DNA from: a bacterium
GTDB taxonomy: Bacteria > Actinomycetota > Acidimicrobiia > Spongiisociales > ZC4RG35
Length of the DNA stretch: 36,676 bases
Assembly: GCA_024638655.1 (NCBI GenBank)
Contig: JAHEJW010000020.1
Coordinates: forward strand, 4,628 to 41,303
Direction of reading: 5' to 3'
The notes beneath the pieces are model-generated. The model saw only the letters and a list, made by a program, of their open reading frames with translations, searched no databases and was not told the origin of the DNA. The translations under genes were made by a program, and so were the position numbers. This document shows, piece by piece, positions 36,201 through 36,676 of the stretch. Within the stretch, counting starts at the first letter, position 1. Every line of letters starts with the position of its first letter.

Positions 36201-36676
36201 TCAATTCTCGACGTGCGCCACCTCGCACTCCATGACGGAGATGAAGGTGACCTGAGTGTCGGGCCCTACCTCGACGCCTTCAGGGATCACCACCAAGTAT
36301 TCGGTGGCCGTCGCTTCGTCTTGGTCTTCGGAGATGTTGGTTGCCACTCCGACCAGCTCGAACTGGAGGAGACCGGCACTCTCTACACAAGTTGCCACGT
36401 CTTGGAACCCGGTCTCGGCGTCGAAGTCGCGTTGGAGCTGTTCGGACGGCGTGAAATCACCGGACCGCACGAGATCAGCGATCGTTGCGAAGAACTCCTC
36501 AGGCGCCATCACCCAAGGAGCGGCTGCTTCCTCGGCCAGGTCGGCGCCGCCGTCATCGGCAGCGGGTGCCGCATCGTCACCAGCGGACTCGAGCCTGCCC
36601 TCGCTCGGGGCCTCGGTCGTGTCGGCCATCAGACCGCCGACCGCCTCGGCGAGAGTGTCGGCGCCCTCGTCGGCGC
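36201..36676 (-). CDS. Acidic protein of unknown function (N-terminus outside window)
   Basis: An open frame continues to the right edge; the visible part is 157 complete codons. The first about 55 residues are Ala/Asp/Glu/Gly-rich low complexity. A small folded-looking region follows (EEFFATIADLVRSGDFTPSEQ, then a beta-rich end with FELVGVATNISED and EYLVVIPEGVEV). There are two Cys, one in VATCVESAG and one near the C-terminus (VMECEVAHVEN). An ATG at 36629 could start it, but the same composition continues upstream, so the true start is probably beyond the window. No function is proposed. Confidence 0.65.
   Translation of the reverse strand, partial: ADEGADTLAEAVGGLMADTTEAPSEGRLESAGDDAAPAADDGGADLAEEAAAPWVMAPEEFFATIADLVRSGDFTPSEQLQRDFDAETGFQDVATCVESAGLLQFELVGVATNISEDQDEATATEYLVVIPEGVEVGPDTQVTFISVMECEVAHVEN

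Overview
The window is about 36.7 kb of moderately high-GC bacterial DNA spanning a chromosomal replication origin. It suggests an actinomycetote, most likely Acidimicrobiia or a related deep lineage (inference). The reasons are the gene order gyrA-gyrB-DUF721-recF-dnaN-dnaA / rpmH-rnpA-yidD-yidC-jag-rsmG-parA-parB, a DUF3566 membrane gene after gyrA, a CwlM-like gene plus trxA-trxB beside parB as in mycobacteria, a mycothiol-type arsenate reductase, and many GTG/TTG or leaderless starts. The two gene arms diverge from about 28.2-28.7 kb, where DnaA boxes cluster. Two parS sites lie close by in the rsmG-parA region.

Region 1 (1-3.0 kb, minus strand) is an overlapping operon of a DUF2090 class I aldolase-like protein and two phosphofructokinases. 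One PFK has the PPi-type GGDDT motif; the other has the ATP-type GGDGS motif and is cut by the window edge. Region 2 (3.0-8.35 kb) has a hemerythrin-like protein divergent from a full-length pyruvate:ferredoxin oxidoreductase (nifJ), which is coupled to a dihydroorotate-dehydrogenase-like gene. The shared promoter region carries DosR-like GGGAC/GTCCC dyads. Region 3 (8.35-8.67 kb) has no gene but holds a clear TPP riboswitch on the minus strand with its own promoter. It points into the 3' end of the plus-strand PFOR operon, so it has no conventional target gene, and its two ends pair in a long stem.

Region 4 (8.67-13.8 kb, plus) is a tightly overlapping group 3b-type NADP-linked [NiFe] hydrogenase operon. 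It comprises the Fe-S beta subunit, a cyclic-nucleotide-binding-domain protein, the flavoprotein gamma subunit, the small and large subunits, a maturation protease and a HypC-like chaperone, followed by a DUF302 gene. Region 5 (14.3-19.0 kb) has an orphan sensor histidine kinase translationally coupled to a Thr-rich surface protein, then arsC with a glyoxalase-like gene, then a tiny membrane peptide coupled to an unknown Rossmann-like protein.

Region 6 (19.0-33.5 kb) is the origin core described above. Region 7 (33.5-36.7 kb, minus) has a CwlM-like peptidoglycan-binding pseudo-amidase, thioredoxin, thioredoxin reductase, a small membrane protein and an acidic partial protein. Overall the accessory part looks like a hypoxia/fermentation module (PFOR, NADP hydrogenase, hemerythrin, PPi-linked glycolysis) next to the housekeeping origin region. 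The most unusual element is the orphan TPP riboswitch placed antisense to a TPP-enzyme operon.
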